DNA from: Cryobacterium breve
GTDB taxonomy: Bacteria > Actinomycetota > Actinomycetes > Actinomycetales > Microbacteriaceae
Direction of reading: 5' to 3'
Length of the DNA: 49,102 bases
Assembly: GCF_004402375.1 (NCBI RefSeq)
Contig: NZ_SOGJ01000022.1
Span: 151,505-200,606 of the forward strand
Shown here: one piece after another, positions 17,714 to 26,108 of the stretch
How the letters are laid out: each line of letters opens with the position of its first letter
How positions within the stretch are numbered: position 1 is the first letter of the stretch
The notes under the pieces: generated by a model
What the model saw: the letters and a program-made list of their open reading frames with translations, nothing else
Databases searched by the model: none
Told to the model about the DNA's origin: nothing
Program-made: the position numbers and the translations under genes

Positions 17714-19245
17714 CCAGTTCGACCAGTACGAATCCCGGCACGAGCGCCGGAACGATGTCAGGTACCGCCGCGGCCGAGCGGGAGCTGCTCGCCGGCATCC
17801 CCACCGGCCTGTTCATCGATGGGGCGTGGCGACAAGCCGCGGACGGCGGCACCTTCGCCGTGCACGACCCGTCCACCGGAGAGGTGCTGCTGCGCATCGC
17901 GGACGCCACCCCTGCCGACGGGGAGGCAGCCCTCGCGGCCGCCGCGGCCGCCCAGCCGAGCTGGGCGAAGACCGCACCGCGGGTGCGCGCCGAGATCCTG
18001 CGCGCCGCATTCGAGGCCGTGACCACCCGGGCCGACGACTTCGCCCTGCTGATGACGTTGGAAATGGGCAAGCCGCTGGCAGAGTCTCGCGGCGAGGTGA
18101 CCTACGGTGCCGAGTTCCTGCGCTGGTTCTCCGAAGAGACTTCCCGCATCTCCGGCCGCTTCGGCACCGCACCCGACGGCCACAGCCGCCTGCTGGTGAC
18201 CAAACGCCCGGTCGGGCCGTGCCTGTTCATCACCCCGTGGAACTTCCCGCTCGCGATGGCCACCCGCAAGATCGCGCCGGCCATCGCCGCCGGTTGCACC
18301 ATGGTGCTCAAGCCCGCCGGGCTGACCCCGCTCACCGCGCTGCTCTTCGCGCAGGTGCTCGCCGAGTCGGGGTTGCCGGCCGGGGTTCTGAACGTGATTC
18401 CGACCACCAGCGCCGGTGCCGTCACGGGGCCACTGATCCAGGACCCCCGGCTGCGCAAGCTCTCCTTCACCGGGTCGACCGAAGTGGGCCGCCGCCTGAT
18501 CAAGGACGCCGCCGACCAGGTGCTGCGGGTCTCGATGGAGCTCGGCGGCAACGCTCCCTTCCTTGTCTTCGACGACGCCGACCTGCCCCGCGCCGTCGAC
18601 GGGGCGATGCTGGCCAAGCTGCGGAACGGCGGCGAGGCCTGCACCGCGGCCAACCGGCTGCTCGTGCACGAGTCCGTCGCCGCCGAGTTCACGGCCCTGC
18701 TGATCGAACGGATGCGTGCCCACACGGTCGCGCGCGGCACCGAGCCTCGCTCGAAGATCGGCCCTCTCGTCGACGAGGGAACCCGCGCCAAGGTACACGA
18801 GCTCGTCACCGACTCCATCGCCGCGGGCGCCACCCTCGCCTTGGGCGGGCGCAGCATCGACGGGCCCGGCTACTTCTACGAGCCGACCGTGCTCACCCAG
18901 GTGCCCGCCGGTGCGCGCATCATGCACGAGGAGGTCTTCGGCCCGGTCGCCCCCATCATGACGTTCGCGACCGAGGCGGAGGCTATCCGTCTCGCCAACG
19001 ACACCGAGTTCGGGTTGGTCGCCTACGCCTACACGCGCGACCTCAATCGTGGCCTACGCCTGGCAGAGGAGCTCGACGTGGGCATGTTCGGCCTGAACAC
19101 CGGGATCGTGTCCAACCCGGCAGCCCCCTTCGGCGGCGTCAAGCAATCCGGCCTCGGTCGGGAGGGTGGTCTCGAGGGCATCGAGGAGCACCTCGAGACC
19201 CGCTACGTGGGCATAGCCGACCCCTATGCCGACGCTCCCGACTGA
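17710..19245 (+). CDS. Aldehyde dehydrogenase, succinate-semialdehyde type (second of two in operon)
   Basis: About 511 residues if it starts at the GTG overlapping the previous stop; an in-frame ATG at 17755 is also possible since the first 25 residues are Ser/Thr-rich and unconserved. Motifs: ITPWNFPLAMATRKIAPAI, general base Glu277 in MELGGNAPF, nucleophile Cys311 in GGEACTAANR, and EEVFGPVAPI. The TRKIAPAI and GEACTAANR forms are characteristic of succinate-semialdehyde/GabD-like enzymes. It is the last gene of the operon; a convergent exporter gene follows after 57 bp. The operon thus probably ends by feeding a dicarboxylic or semialdehyde product into central metabolism (inference). Confidence 0.92.
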   Translation: MTSSTSTNPGTSAGTMSGTAAAERELLAGIPTGLFIDGAWRQAADGGTFAVHDPSTGEVLLRIADATPADGEAALAAAAAAQPSWAKTAPRVRAEILRAAFEAVTTRADDFALLMTLEMGKPLAESRGEVTYGAEFLRWFSEETSRISGRFGTAPDGHSRLLVTKRPVGPCLFITPWNFPLAMATRKIAPAIAAGCTMVLKPAGLTPLTALLFAQVLAESGLPAGVLNVIPTTSAGAVTGPLIQDPRLRKLSFTGSTEVGRRLIKDAADQVLRVSMELGGNAPFLVFDDADLPRAVDGAMLAKLRNGGEACTAANRLLVHESVAAEFTALLIERMRAHTVARGTEPRSKIGPLVDEGTRAKVHELVTDSIAAGATLALGGRSIDGPGYFYEPTVLTQVPAGARIMHEEVFGPVAPIMTFATEAEAIRLANDTEFGLVAYAYTRDLNRGLRLAEELDVGMFGLNTGIVSNPAAPFGGVKQSGLGREGGLEGIEEHLETRYVGIADPYADAPD

Positions 19246-19302
19246 GGCGACCCTGAGCACCACCTGTGCCGGGCCGCCCAGGGCCGCGAGAGTGGTGATT
19301 GT

Positions 19303-20268
19303 TCAATCCGAGAAGGCCGGCGACGGATGCGGCGGGGCCGGCACCGCGGGCACGGCCACCGTGCGCAGCCGGTGCCCCTGCTCCACCCGCTGCCCCCACG
19401 ACGTGCCTGCGATGATGAGCCCGGCCCCGAGCACCGCCACCAGACCGAGGCTCTCACCGCCGAGGCTCACCCCGACCAGCACCGCCCAGACCGGCTCCGT
19501 TCCCATCAGCAGGCTGGCGCGCGCGGCCGAGGTGTGGCGGATCGCCCAGGTCTGGGCCAGGAAAGCGAACACGCTGCAGGCCAGCCCGAGGTAGAGCACG
19601 CCGAGCCAGGCGGCCGGGTCGAAGCTGCCGATCGCACGCAGCGTGCCCGGCGCATCCGCTGCGGTGAACACCAGGGCACCCACGGCGGCCTGCACCAGCG
19701 TGATTGAGAGCGTGCCGGGCCGACGGCCGCTGCCGTCGGCCCGGGTCAGCCGGCCGACCATCGTGACGTGCAGGGCGCGCACGAATGCTGCTGCGAGCAT
19801 GAGCAGATCACCCGGGTGCGGGGCACGGAAACCGTTGCCCGATACGAGCAGCGCCACCCCGACGATCGCGAGCACGCCGGCCACGAAGAAGGCGCGAGGC
19901 AGCCAGTTGCGCGCCGCGACCGATTCGAGGATCGGGGTGAGGATGATCGTCAGACTGATGATCAGACCCGCGTTGGTGGCCGAGGTCACGGCGACGCCGG
20001 CCGTCTCCAGCCACAGGATCGCGGCCTGAGTGAGCCCGAGCAGCCCGCCAACGGCCAGCTCGGCACGGGTCGGCCGTCGCGGCCGGCTCAGCGCCCAGAT
20101 CAGCAGCAGTGCCAGGGCGGCCACCAGGAAGCGCAACGCCAGCACGGCACCCACGCTCGCCTGCTCGGTGAGCACCTTGGCGGCGAGGTAGCTACCGCCC
20201 CAGGCCAGGGCGACCAGCAGCAGTACGGCGTCGATGCGATAGCGTCCGAGTCGGGGGAGAAAGGTCAT
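19303..20268 (-). CDS. EamA/DMT-family transporter
   Basis: 321 residues from the ATG at 20268. About ten hydrophobic helices are visible in two EamA halves: the first starts LLLVALAWGGSYLAAKVL and the second near WLGVLYLGLACSVFAFLAQTWA. Characteristic EamA features are GLTQAAILWLETAGV, GVALLVSGNGF and MGTEPVWAVLVGVSLGGE. Family members export amino acids, metabolites or drugs. The C-terminal 35 residues are hydrophilic and Pro-rich. It is divergent from a LysR regulator gene over about 72 bp, which suggests that regulator controls it. Open frame upstream of 20268 runs antisense to the regulator and is rejected. Confidence 0.88.
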   Translation of the reverse strand: MTFLPRLGRYRIDAVLLLVALAWGGSYLAAKVLTEQASVGAVLALRFLVAALALLLIWALSRPRRPTRAELAVGGLLGLTQAAILWLETAGVAVTSATNAGLIISLTIILTPILESVAARNWLPRAFFVAGVLAIVGVALLVSGNGFRAPHPGDLLMLAAAFVRALHVTMVGRLTRADGSGRRPGTLSITLVQAAVGALVFTAADAPGTLRAIGSFDPAAWLGVLYLGLACSVFAFLAQTWAIRHTSAARASLLMGTEPVWAVLVGVSLGGESLGLVAVLGAGLIIAGTSWGQRVEQGHRLRTVAVPAVPAPPHPSPAFSD

Positions 20269-20340
20269 GGGCCCATGCTCCCGGGCCACATCCAATAAGT
20301 CCAGATGGTCAATTCTGAACCGACACTTTAGTATTTGCTT

Positions 20341-21297
20341 ATGGATCTGCATCAGCTTTTCATCCTGCGAGAACTCGGCGAGCGCGGCAGCGTGGCCGCC
20401 GTGGCCCGTGCGCTGTTCGTGTCGTCGTCGGCGGTGTCGCAGCAGCTGTCGGCGTTGCAGCGCAGCACGGGCGTCGCATTGACCGAACGAAACGGCCGCC
20501 GGCTCGTGCTGACCCCGGCCGGCACGGCTCTCGCGGCAGCCGCGACCGGCGTGTCCACGGCGATGGCCGCCGCGGAGGAGGCGGTCGCGAGCTTTCATGA
20601 GGAGCAGACCGCGCCGGTGAGCCTGTCGGCGTTCCACAGCGCCGGGCTGGCGTGGTTCGGCAAGCTGATCACCCGACTGGATGCCTCGGCCGGAGCATTC
20701 GGCGGAACAGCGGGCGGCACCGCCGGGCCGCCGCTTCGCTGCGGCGACGAAGACGTCGCGCGGCAGGACTTCCCGGCCCTGGTCGCCGACTACGATCTCG
20801 TGGTCGCGCACCGACTGCCGCACGACCCGTTATGGCCGGACCGGGTCACGGTCACCCCGCTGATCTACGAACCGCTGGATGTGGCGCTGGCGGCCGGGCA
20901 TCCGTTGGCCGGTCGGTCATCCGTGTCGATCTCCGACGTGGCCGACGAGCCCTGGATCGCCGGCCATCCGGGCTTCCCACTCGCGGAGGCGGTGAACGTC
21001 GTCGCGGCGAGCGCCGGACACCCCTTGCGGATCGAGCACCGCCTCAACGAGTTCTTCGTGGCGGCCTCCGTCGTCGCCACGGGGGCTGCGATCGCGCTGC
21101 TTCCGCGTTACACGATGGCCCCTGCTCCGGGATCCGGTTTGGTGCTCTTACCCTTCACCGATCTGCGGGTCGGCCGGCAGATCGACGTTCTCAGCCGCCC
21201 CGAGACGCTTCTACGCGCCTCGGCGCGCCGCGTGCTCGAGGAGCTCAGCGCGGTGGTCGCCGCTCACCGTCCGCCACCGCCACCTTCACGCGGCTGA
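20341..21297 (+). CDS. LysR-family transcriptional regulator
   Basis: 318 residues from the ATG at 20341; a TTG two codons earlier is possible. The N-terminal helix-turn-helix reads LRELGERGSVAAVARALFV, then SSSAVSQQLSALQRSTGVAL (residues about 9-48), a standard LysR DNA-binding domain. A PBP2-like effector domain follows from about residue 90 and includes GHPLAGRSSVSISDVADEPW. A C-terminal Pro-rich tail ends the protein. Its divergent neighbour encodes an EamA exporter, the usual arrangement for a regulator and its target transporter. Ligand unknown. Confidence 0.92.
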   Translation: MDLHQLFILRELGERGSVAAVARALFVSSSAVSQQLSALQRSTGVALTERNGRRLVLTPAGTALAAAATGVSTAMAAAEEAVASFHEEQTAPVSLSAFHSAGLAWFGKLITRLDASAGAFGGTAGGTAGPPLRCGDEDVARQDFPALVADYDLVVAHRLPHDPLWPDRVTVTPLIYEPLDVALAAGHPLAGRSSVSISDVADEPWIAGHPGFPLAEAVNVVAASAGHPLRIEHRLNEFFVAASVVATGAAIALLPRYTMAPAPGSGLVLLPFTDLRVGRQIDVLSRPETLLRASARRVLEELSAVVAAHRPPPPPSRG

Positions 21298-21469
21298 ACC
21301 CCGCACAGCCCTGCTCCTCATCGGCGGATCGGCTGCCATCGTGTGCCGGCGCCGCCGAGTGACGAAACGCGGCCAGTCACCTTTGGCGACCGTCTCCCAT
21401 CCTGATCCGGCATGCTGGAGTCCTGATCGTCCGCCATTCCGGCCGGCGGGTGACGAGAGAGCTGAGACT

Positions 21470-23188
21470 GTGGCCGGCGCACGCGGCATCACCATTCCGA
21501 AACTGAACCTGGCCACCGAGCGGAACCGTCCGGCTCCGCCACGGCCATTCCTGCAGCGCGGTCGGCGCTTCGCCGAGCTCGTGCGCATCGCCCGCACAAA
21601 CGGGTTGTTGCCCGTGCGGCGGCTCGACTTCACGACCAACCCGAGTGGGGCCTCCGTTCGCGCCATTCAGGCCGAGGGGCTGCGGGCCGCGCTGGAGGAG
21701 GCCGGCGGGGCGTTCGTCAAAATGGGCCAACTGCTCTCCACCCGGTCCGATCTGCTGCCGCCGGAGTTCGTCACGGCCCTCGCGCAGTTGCAGCAGAGCG
21801 TGAAACCGGCTCCCTGGCACGAGATCGAACGGATGCTGGAGGACGAGTTCGGCGGCCCGCTCACCAGCGTCTTCACCGATTTCGACCCCGACCCGATCGC
21901 CGCGGCCTCGATCGGGCAAGTGCACCGCGCCACGCTCAAGAACGGCACGGTCGTCGCGGTCAAGGTGCAGCGCCCCGGCATCGTGCCCGAGCTGCGGCGC
22001 GACGTGGCCATCGCTCTGCGGGTGACGAACGTGATGAGCCTCACGTCTCCGCAGGCCAGAACCCTGGGCATCAAGGCGGCCGCCGAGGACTACGCGGCCG
22101 ACCTCGTGCGCCAGCTGGACTTCCGGCTCGAGGCCCTGAACCTGTCGGCCATGCGCGCCCTCCAACTACGCAGCCCGCGGGCCGGCGAGCTGCGCTTTCC
22201 CGAGCTGTTCGAGTCTCTGTCCAGCGATCGCGTGCTGGTGATGGAATATCTCGTCGGGGACACCTTCAGCGACCTGAACGAGAAGCCAGACGCCCCTCGG
22301 GCCGAGCTCGGCGCCGCCATGCGCACGGTGCTCAGCGCTTTCGTGCGCCAGATCGTCTTCGACGGTGTTTTCCACGCCGACCTGCACCCCGGCAACATCA
22401 TGCTATTGGCGGACGGCACGCCCGCGCTGGTCGACTTCGGATCGGTGGGCCGGCTCGACCTGCAGCTGCGGGAAACGATCCAGGAGCTGCTGATCGCCTA
22501 TCTGCAGTCTGACACCCAGCTCATCGCCGACGGACTCCTCTCGCTCGCCCCGCTGCGGCCGGGCGCCGATGAGAAGGCGTTCCGCCGCGAGCTGAGCGCG
22601 TTCATCACGTTCGAGCTCGGGCCCGGCGCGCGCGTCAGCGTGCTGACCGTGGATGTCCTGGTGGTGATCCTGACCCGGTACGGCGTGGGCATCCCCGCCG
22701 AGTTCGTGGCGGCGGCGCGTGCGTTCGCGGTTCTCGAGGGCACCCTGCGCTCCACCATGCCTGAGTTCGACCTGCTCGAGGAGTCCCGCGCGCTGGCGAG
22801 CGTGCAGATCCGCGACCAGATGGCGCCGTCCAACGTGCGCGAACTGCTGACCACCGAGCTGCTGGCCCTGCTGCCCAGCATGCGCCGGCTCCCCCGGCGC
22901 TTCGACCAGATCGGGCAGGCCCTGGAGCAGGGCAAGCTCAATGTCAATGTACGGCTGCTTGCAGACCCGAGCGACCGTCGCCTGCTCACCGGGCTGGTGC
23001 GGCAGAGCCTCCTCGCCCTGGTCGGCACCTCGGCCGGAGTGATGTCGCTGGCCTACCTGACCTCTCCCGCACCGGCGGACCCCGGGGTGATCAGCACGGT
23101 CACGGCCGGGTTCGCCCTGGGCGTCGGCTCTGTGGTGCTGCTGGCCTCGGCGTTCGTGGACTCGTTGGTGGCCCGCCGCCGCCGGTGA
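21470..23188 (+). CDS. ABC1/AarF/UbiB-family atypical kinase
   Basis: About 572 residues from the GTG at 21470; the open frame reaches back to 21341 but that part is unconserved and lacks a start site. The ABC1 core is clear: the KxGQ motif in FVKMGQLLSTRSDLLP, the A-rich loop IAAASIGQVHRA, VAVKVQRPG with the ATP-site lysine, the catalytic-loop HADLHPGNIM, and VDFGSVGRL, equivalent to DFG. Two C-terminal hydrophobic segments (about residues 510-530 and 540-560) would anchor it to the membrane. Relatives act in isoprenoid-quinone lipid homeostasis; the quinone here would be menaquinone. Single gene with no operon partner visible. Confidence 0.9.
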   Translation: MAGARGITIPKLNLATERNRPAPPRPFLQRGRRFAELVRIARTNGLLPVRRLDFTTNPSGASVRAIQAEGLRAALEEAGGAFVKMGQLLSTRSDLLPPEFVTALAQLQQSVKPAPWHEIERMLEDEFGGPLTSVFTDFDPDPIAAASIGQVHRATLKNGTVVAVKVQRPGIVPELRRDVAIALRVTNVMSLTSPQARTLGIKAAAEDYAADLVRQLDFRLEALNLSAMRALQLRSPRAGELRFPELFESLSSDRVLVMEYLVGDTFSDLNEKPDAPRAELGAAMRTVLSAFVRQIVFDGVFHADLHPGNIMLLADGTPALVDFGSVGRLDLQLRETIQELLIAYLQSDTQLIADGLLSLAPLRPGADEKAFRRELSAFITFELGPGARVSVLTVDVLVVILTRYGVGIPAEFVAAARAFAVLEGTLRSTMPEFDLLEESRALASVQIRDQMAPSNVRELLTTELLALLPSMRRLPRRFDQIGQALEQGKLNVNVRLLADPSDRRLLTGLVRQSLLALVGTSAGVMSLAYLTSPAPADPGVISTVTAGFALGVGSVVLLASAFVDSLVARRRR

Positions 23189-23663
23189 TGCCGCGCATCC
23201 GTCGGTCGCTGAAAACGAACCGGAAACGACGAATGCCCAGCCTGAGACCGGGCTGTTCGACGACTGTTTCGGGCATCTGTTTCGGGCATCGGCGTGACGA
23301 ATGGTCGCTACAGACCGTCTCAGTTGTGGAAGTGCTTGCGATCTGCGGGTGTGTCGTTCTATCCGGCACCACCGCAGGTCAGCAGTGGAGTTCGCCCCGT
23401 TCGGTTCGTCCCGGGGCCCGTTGTCCGTTCACGGGCACCCGGAGACGGCTGGCGTCTCGGTTGGGCGAGCGGCCGAGCACGGACAGGGATCGCAACCGCC
23501 AACTGGATCCTGAGAATTCGGCACCGTTCACTACCCACGACACCCGGCAGCATCGGGTTCACACGCCCAGCGCACTGTTCTCAGGGCGTTATGCGGCTAC
23601 CGGTCGAAGCCGGAGACGCCGGCCGAGAGTTGCGCCTGGGATGCAGCGTCATCGTGGACCACG
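23189..23663. other. Intergenic stretch of about 475 bp with no supported gene
   Basis: Between the ABC1 kinase gene and hipA. Several overlapping frames are open (for example 23294-23710 on the plus strand), but none has a ribosome binding site, a recognisable motif or a plausible codon pattern, and some run into hipA antisense. It may hold remnants of DNA that came with hipBA. The one exact structure seen is the 13-bp tandem repeat at 23265-23290. Confidence 0.45.
23265..23290. repeat. Perfect tandem duplication of 13 bp
   Basis: TGTTTCGGGCATC occurs twice back to back (23265-23277 and 23278-23290), just past the end of the ABC1 kinase gene and before the less GC-rich hipBA segment. It could be a small slippage duplication or mark a boundary of inserted DNA. 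Confidence 0.7.
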
Positions 23664-24995
23664 TCATGAAACCGGCAGGGACTCGGCGAACGCGAGCTGG
23701 TCCTCGTTGAACGCGGCACCCATCTCCTCGAATTGGTTCACCGGAATGCCGACGCTGCCCGCAACAGTCGGCCACTCACGGACTTTTGCCGCGACGCCCG
23801 AAATGATCTCAGCCGACTGGTCGCTCGTGAGTCGATAGGCGTCGGCGATCGCGTGCAGATTCCTGATGTCGCGGTCTCTGGGGTCGTCGTTGTCACTGAT
23901 CGCGCGCGAGTGGATCACCCCGTGTCGTGGACTGGGATTCACATCGAACACGGGAGACAGCCGCCACCCACCGTCAACACGCAGAAAGCCGTGATTACGC
24001 CAGTGGTCGTCAACGTTGTTCACCAACACTGTCAGGGCGATTCGCGTGAACATCTCACGGAGATCCTGGGCTGCTGCACTACTTGTCTCGGCGATCGTGT
24101 CTGCGAACTGCTCGTACGTGATGCGCGTGTTGTCGTCGTGCTTGCTTATGCCCAAGGCTGTGGCCGCCGACATGTAGCCACGCCGGCGCTGCTCCCCCGA
24201 GACCGCGCTGGTTGAGCCAGCAACGCGGTCGAACCGATCGAGGACGAGAACCGATTTGCCCTCGGCAGCGTGGACCGCCTTGAACTGAGGAGTTTGTATG
24301 CCAGCATTCTTGGCGATCGTCAGCGCGACCCCTTCCCAGCCTTCAACGTCGAGGTTTCCGTCTTTCGAGTGAGGCAGCTTCACCAGCGCAAGGCTTCCGT
24401 CGTCCTTCCACAAGTTTGCCTTGGGACGGGCGCCGCCTGGCGAGGTCGCGATGCCCGCGAGGTATTCGATGTCTTCGTCGGATGCCTGGCGCGCCTCGTA
24501 TCGGCTTGCCACCCGGAGGGTCCTCTGGAGACTGACGACTTCCGAATCGGGACTCGAGTTCGTGCCCAGCCAGTCACGTGGTCCGTCAGCCGTTGTCAAC
24601 CTCAGCGCGCCCATGCGCGTGTTGTCGGAGACTCCGACGAGAAAGTCGAAGTCACCGAGGCCGCGTGGCGCGTCCAAGCCGTGCCGGTGCTGCACGGCGT
24701 TGTTGGCTTCCACCAGCTTCTGCCCCCACGCGTCGGGCGAGGCATCCGCGAAAACGCCGAAGAGGTTACTGTTGCTCCCGGTCCACGTGCGGGTTGCCAC
24801 GAGGGGCAGATCAGGCGAGAGCTCGTACCGGTCGGCACGCGCCAGATACTCCCTGTCGTACTGAAACGACGACGATGCCAGGTTGCGGCCACCCGCGTAC
24901 GAGCTGTTGAGAATACCGACGTAGACAGGCTCGCCGGTCCCCTCGCCCAAGTAGATGCCGACCTCAGAAATGGGCTGCCCGGTTGTGGGCTTCAC
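23664..24995 (-). CDS. hipA: HipA-family serine/threonine kinase toxin
   Basis: 443 residues. The HipA N-terminal domain begins VGIYLGEGTGEPVYVGIL, the couple_hipA region is followed by GARPKANLWKDDGSLALVKLP (ATP-site region, about residues 198-218), and the kinase core has VLVLDRFDR, the catalytic VNNVDDHWRNHGFLR (about 322-336) and the metal-binding VFDVNPSP. E. coli HipA phosphorylates glutamyl-tRNA synthetase and causes growth arrest; the target here is unknown. The catalytic stretch and metal-binding residues look intact, so the toxin is probably active. Its start overlaps the hipB-like stop by 4 bp. The DNA is visibly less GC-rich than the neighbourhood, suggesting transfer. Confidence 0.92.
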   Translation of the reverse strand: MKPTTGQPISEVGIYLGEGTGEPVYVGILNSSYAGGRNLASSSFQYDREYLARADRYELSPDLPLVATRTWTGSNSNLFGVFADASPDAWGQKLVEANNAVQHRHGLDAPRGLGDFDFLVGVSDNTRMGALRLTTADGPRDWLGTNSSPDSEVVSLQRTLRVASRYEARQASDEDIEYLAGIATSPGGARPKANLWKDDGSLALVKLPHSKDGNLDVEGWEGVALTIAKNAGIQTPQFKAVHAAEGKSVLVLDRFDRVAGSTSAVSGEQRRRGYMSAATALGISKHDDNTRITYEQFADTIAETSSAAAQDLREMFTRIALTVLVNNVDDHWRNHGFLRVDGGWRLSPVFDVNPSPRHGVIHSRAISDNDDPRDRDIRNLHAIADAYRLTSDQSAEIISGVAAKVREWPTVAGSVGIPVNQFEEMGAAFNEDQLAFAESLPVS

Positions 24996-25291
24996 AGCGT
25001 GCCTCCGGTCCGCAATATCTCGTCAATCCTCACGCGGGCCACCTCACTGTTATAGGGGTTCGCGGCCTCAACCACCTCGTCCAGAATGCCGAGCGCTGCC
25101 AGGATGGCAAAGAGGGAGTCCATCCTGGCAGTGCCCGTTCCGCTCTCAACGTTTCGCAGGGTTTCCCGGGTAACCGAAGCCCGGTCGGCGACATCGGAGG
25201 CAGCCATGTTGTTCACCGTGCGCCACCGTTTGAGGTGCGCGCCGAAGTCCTTCAGCATCCGCTGCTGCCGGACAGATCTGCGTTGAACCAT
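24992..25291 (-). CDS. hipB: HipB-like antitoxin, Xre-family DNA-binding protein
   Basis: 99 residues from the ATG at 25291, which has a GGAGG about 9 nt upstream on its strand. The helix-turn-helix is visible as NNMAASDVADRASVTRETLR followed by NVESGTGTARMDSLFAILAALG (residues about 27-68), a standard Xre/HipB fold. It should neutralise HipA and repress the shared promoter. It is located immediately upstream of hipA with a 4-bp overlap, the canonical antitoxin-first order. The candidate operator lies directly upstream (25319-25344). Confidence 0.88.
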   Translation of the reverse strand: MVQRRSVRQQRMLKDFGAHLKRWRTVNNMAASDVADRASVTRETLRNVESGTGTARMDSLFAILAALGILDEVVEAANPYNSEVARVRIDEILRTGGTL

Positions 25292-25318
25292 ATTGGGGCG
25301 TCCTCCATGAAGCTAGAG

Positions 25319-25344
25319 CTGCCATTCTATGCCAGTTTTGGCAG
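25319..25344 (-). promoter_or_regulatory. Candidate hipBA promoter-operator
   Basis: Three TGCCA-type half-sites occur in 26 bp: CTGCCA (25319-25324), TGCCAG (25330-25335) and the opposed TTGGCAG (25338-25344). The last two form an inverted repeat with a 4-bp centre. A minus-strand -10-like TAGAAT (complement of 25324-25329) falls among them, so HipB binding would block transcription. No clear -35 is seen. Confidence 0.45.
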
Positions 25345-25580
25345 TTGCAGCTATCACGGTGCTGTGTGTCCCGCCCGCGGTGCGGCGACACTAGAGTCTT
25401 CGTGCCCGTTCCACACACAGGGCCAGGCCGGCCATCCCGCCTAGGATTTTCCCCAATCGACGGCATGGGCCGCGTCGGCGATGAACGACTGTTCCTGCTC
25501 TCCGCGGCAGAGGACGCGCAACAGAGCATCGTCTGAAACACGCGACCGAGCGCGGAGCCGGCCCGTTTTTCAGCCAAAGG

Positions 25581-25622
25581 AAAGGCCCTGTGACCGGTAG
25601 AATTCCTGGTCAAAGGGCCTTT
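25581..25622 (-). terminator. Strong hairpin terminator behind tRNA-Met
   Basis: Arms AAAGGCCCTGTGACC (25581-25595) and GGTCAAAGGGCCTTT (25608-25622) pair over 15 positions with one mismatch around a 12-nt loop. It begins 5 nt after the tRNA-Met 3' end on the minus strand and is followed there by a pyrimidine/T-rich stretch. It would also stop plus-strand read-through. Confidence 0.8.
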
Positions 25623-25627
25623 ATGTG

Positions 25628-25701
25628 TAGCGGGAGCGGGAATTGAACCCGCGACACCACGATTATGAGCCGTGTGCTCTAACCAACTGAGCTACCCCGC
25701 C
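25628..25701 (-). tRNA. tRNA-Met (anticodon CAU)
   Basis: On the minus strand the 74-nt gene folds as a full cloverleaf: acceptor GGCGGGG with TCCCGCT, D-arm GCTCAGTTGGTTAGAGC, anticodon stem CACGG/TCGTG around loop CTCATAA, and T-arm GCGGG-TTCAATT-CCCGC. Discriminator A; CCA is not encoded. The D-arm and stems fit an elongator methionine tRNA; a tRNA-Ile with modified CAU anticodon is less likely but cannot be excluded by eye. Confidence 0.88.
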
Positions 25702-25734
25702 ACGACTTGTCGGCTGCAAGAGCTTCCAAGCCAG

Positions 25735-25806
<72 letters not shown>

Positions 25807-25825
25807 GAAGCATTCGTGCGAACGA

Positions 25826-25855
25826 AGACTAAGCCAAATTTCGGCAACCGGTAAA
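25826..25855 (-). promoter_or_regulatory. Predicted promoter of the tRNA-Thr/tRNA-Met transcript
   Basis: Reading the minus strand: TTTACC (complement of 25850-25855), 18-bp spacer, TAGTCT (complement of 25826-25831), placing the start about 12 nt before the tRNA-Thr gene. The surrounding DNA is AT-rich, as usual for tRNA promoters. The remaining 250 bp up to 26108 hold nothing I can support. Confidence 0.5.
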
Positions 25856-26108
25856 TATTATCATCATGTTGGCCTGCCTGATGACCGCGCTACACCTCCG
25901 GGCACCGGAACCCCCGGCAGCGCCCACGCGGTCAAGCTCGGGACATCCGCATCGACAGCCAGCACCACACCGGGCAGGTGCAGGTCGTGCGGGTCATGGC
26001 GCTGCGCCGGCCGTCGAGGCGGAGCTGGGCCCGCCACCACCAGGTCGCCCCAGGCCGTGTCCACGCTTTAGGCGGGCTTTTCGTGCAGATCCGCAGCCAG
26101 GGTGCGTC

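Noticed and set aside
23185..23838. Possible plus-strand gene in the gap after the ABC1 kinase gene
   Set aside because: Arg/Pro/Ser-rich translation without motif or ribosome binding site, and its end overlaps hipA antisense.
25628..25701. tRNA-Met as an integration site with duplicated attachment sequence
   Set aside because: I looked for a second copy of the tRNA 3' end near 23.2 kb and found none.
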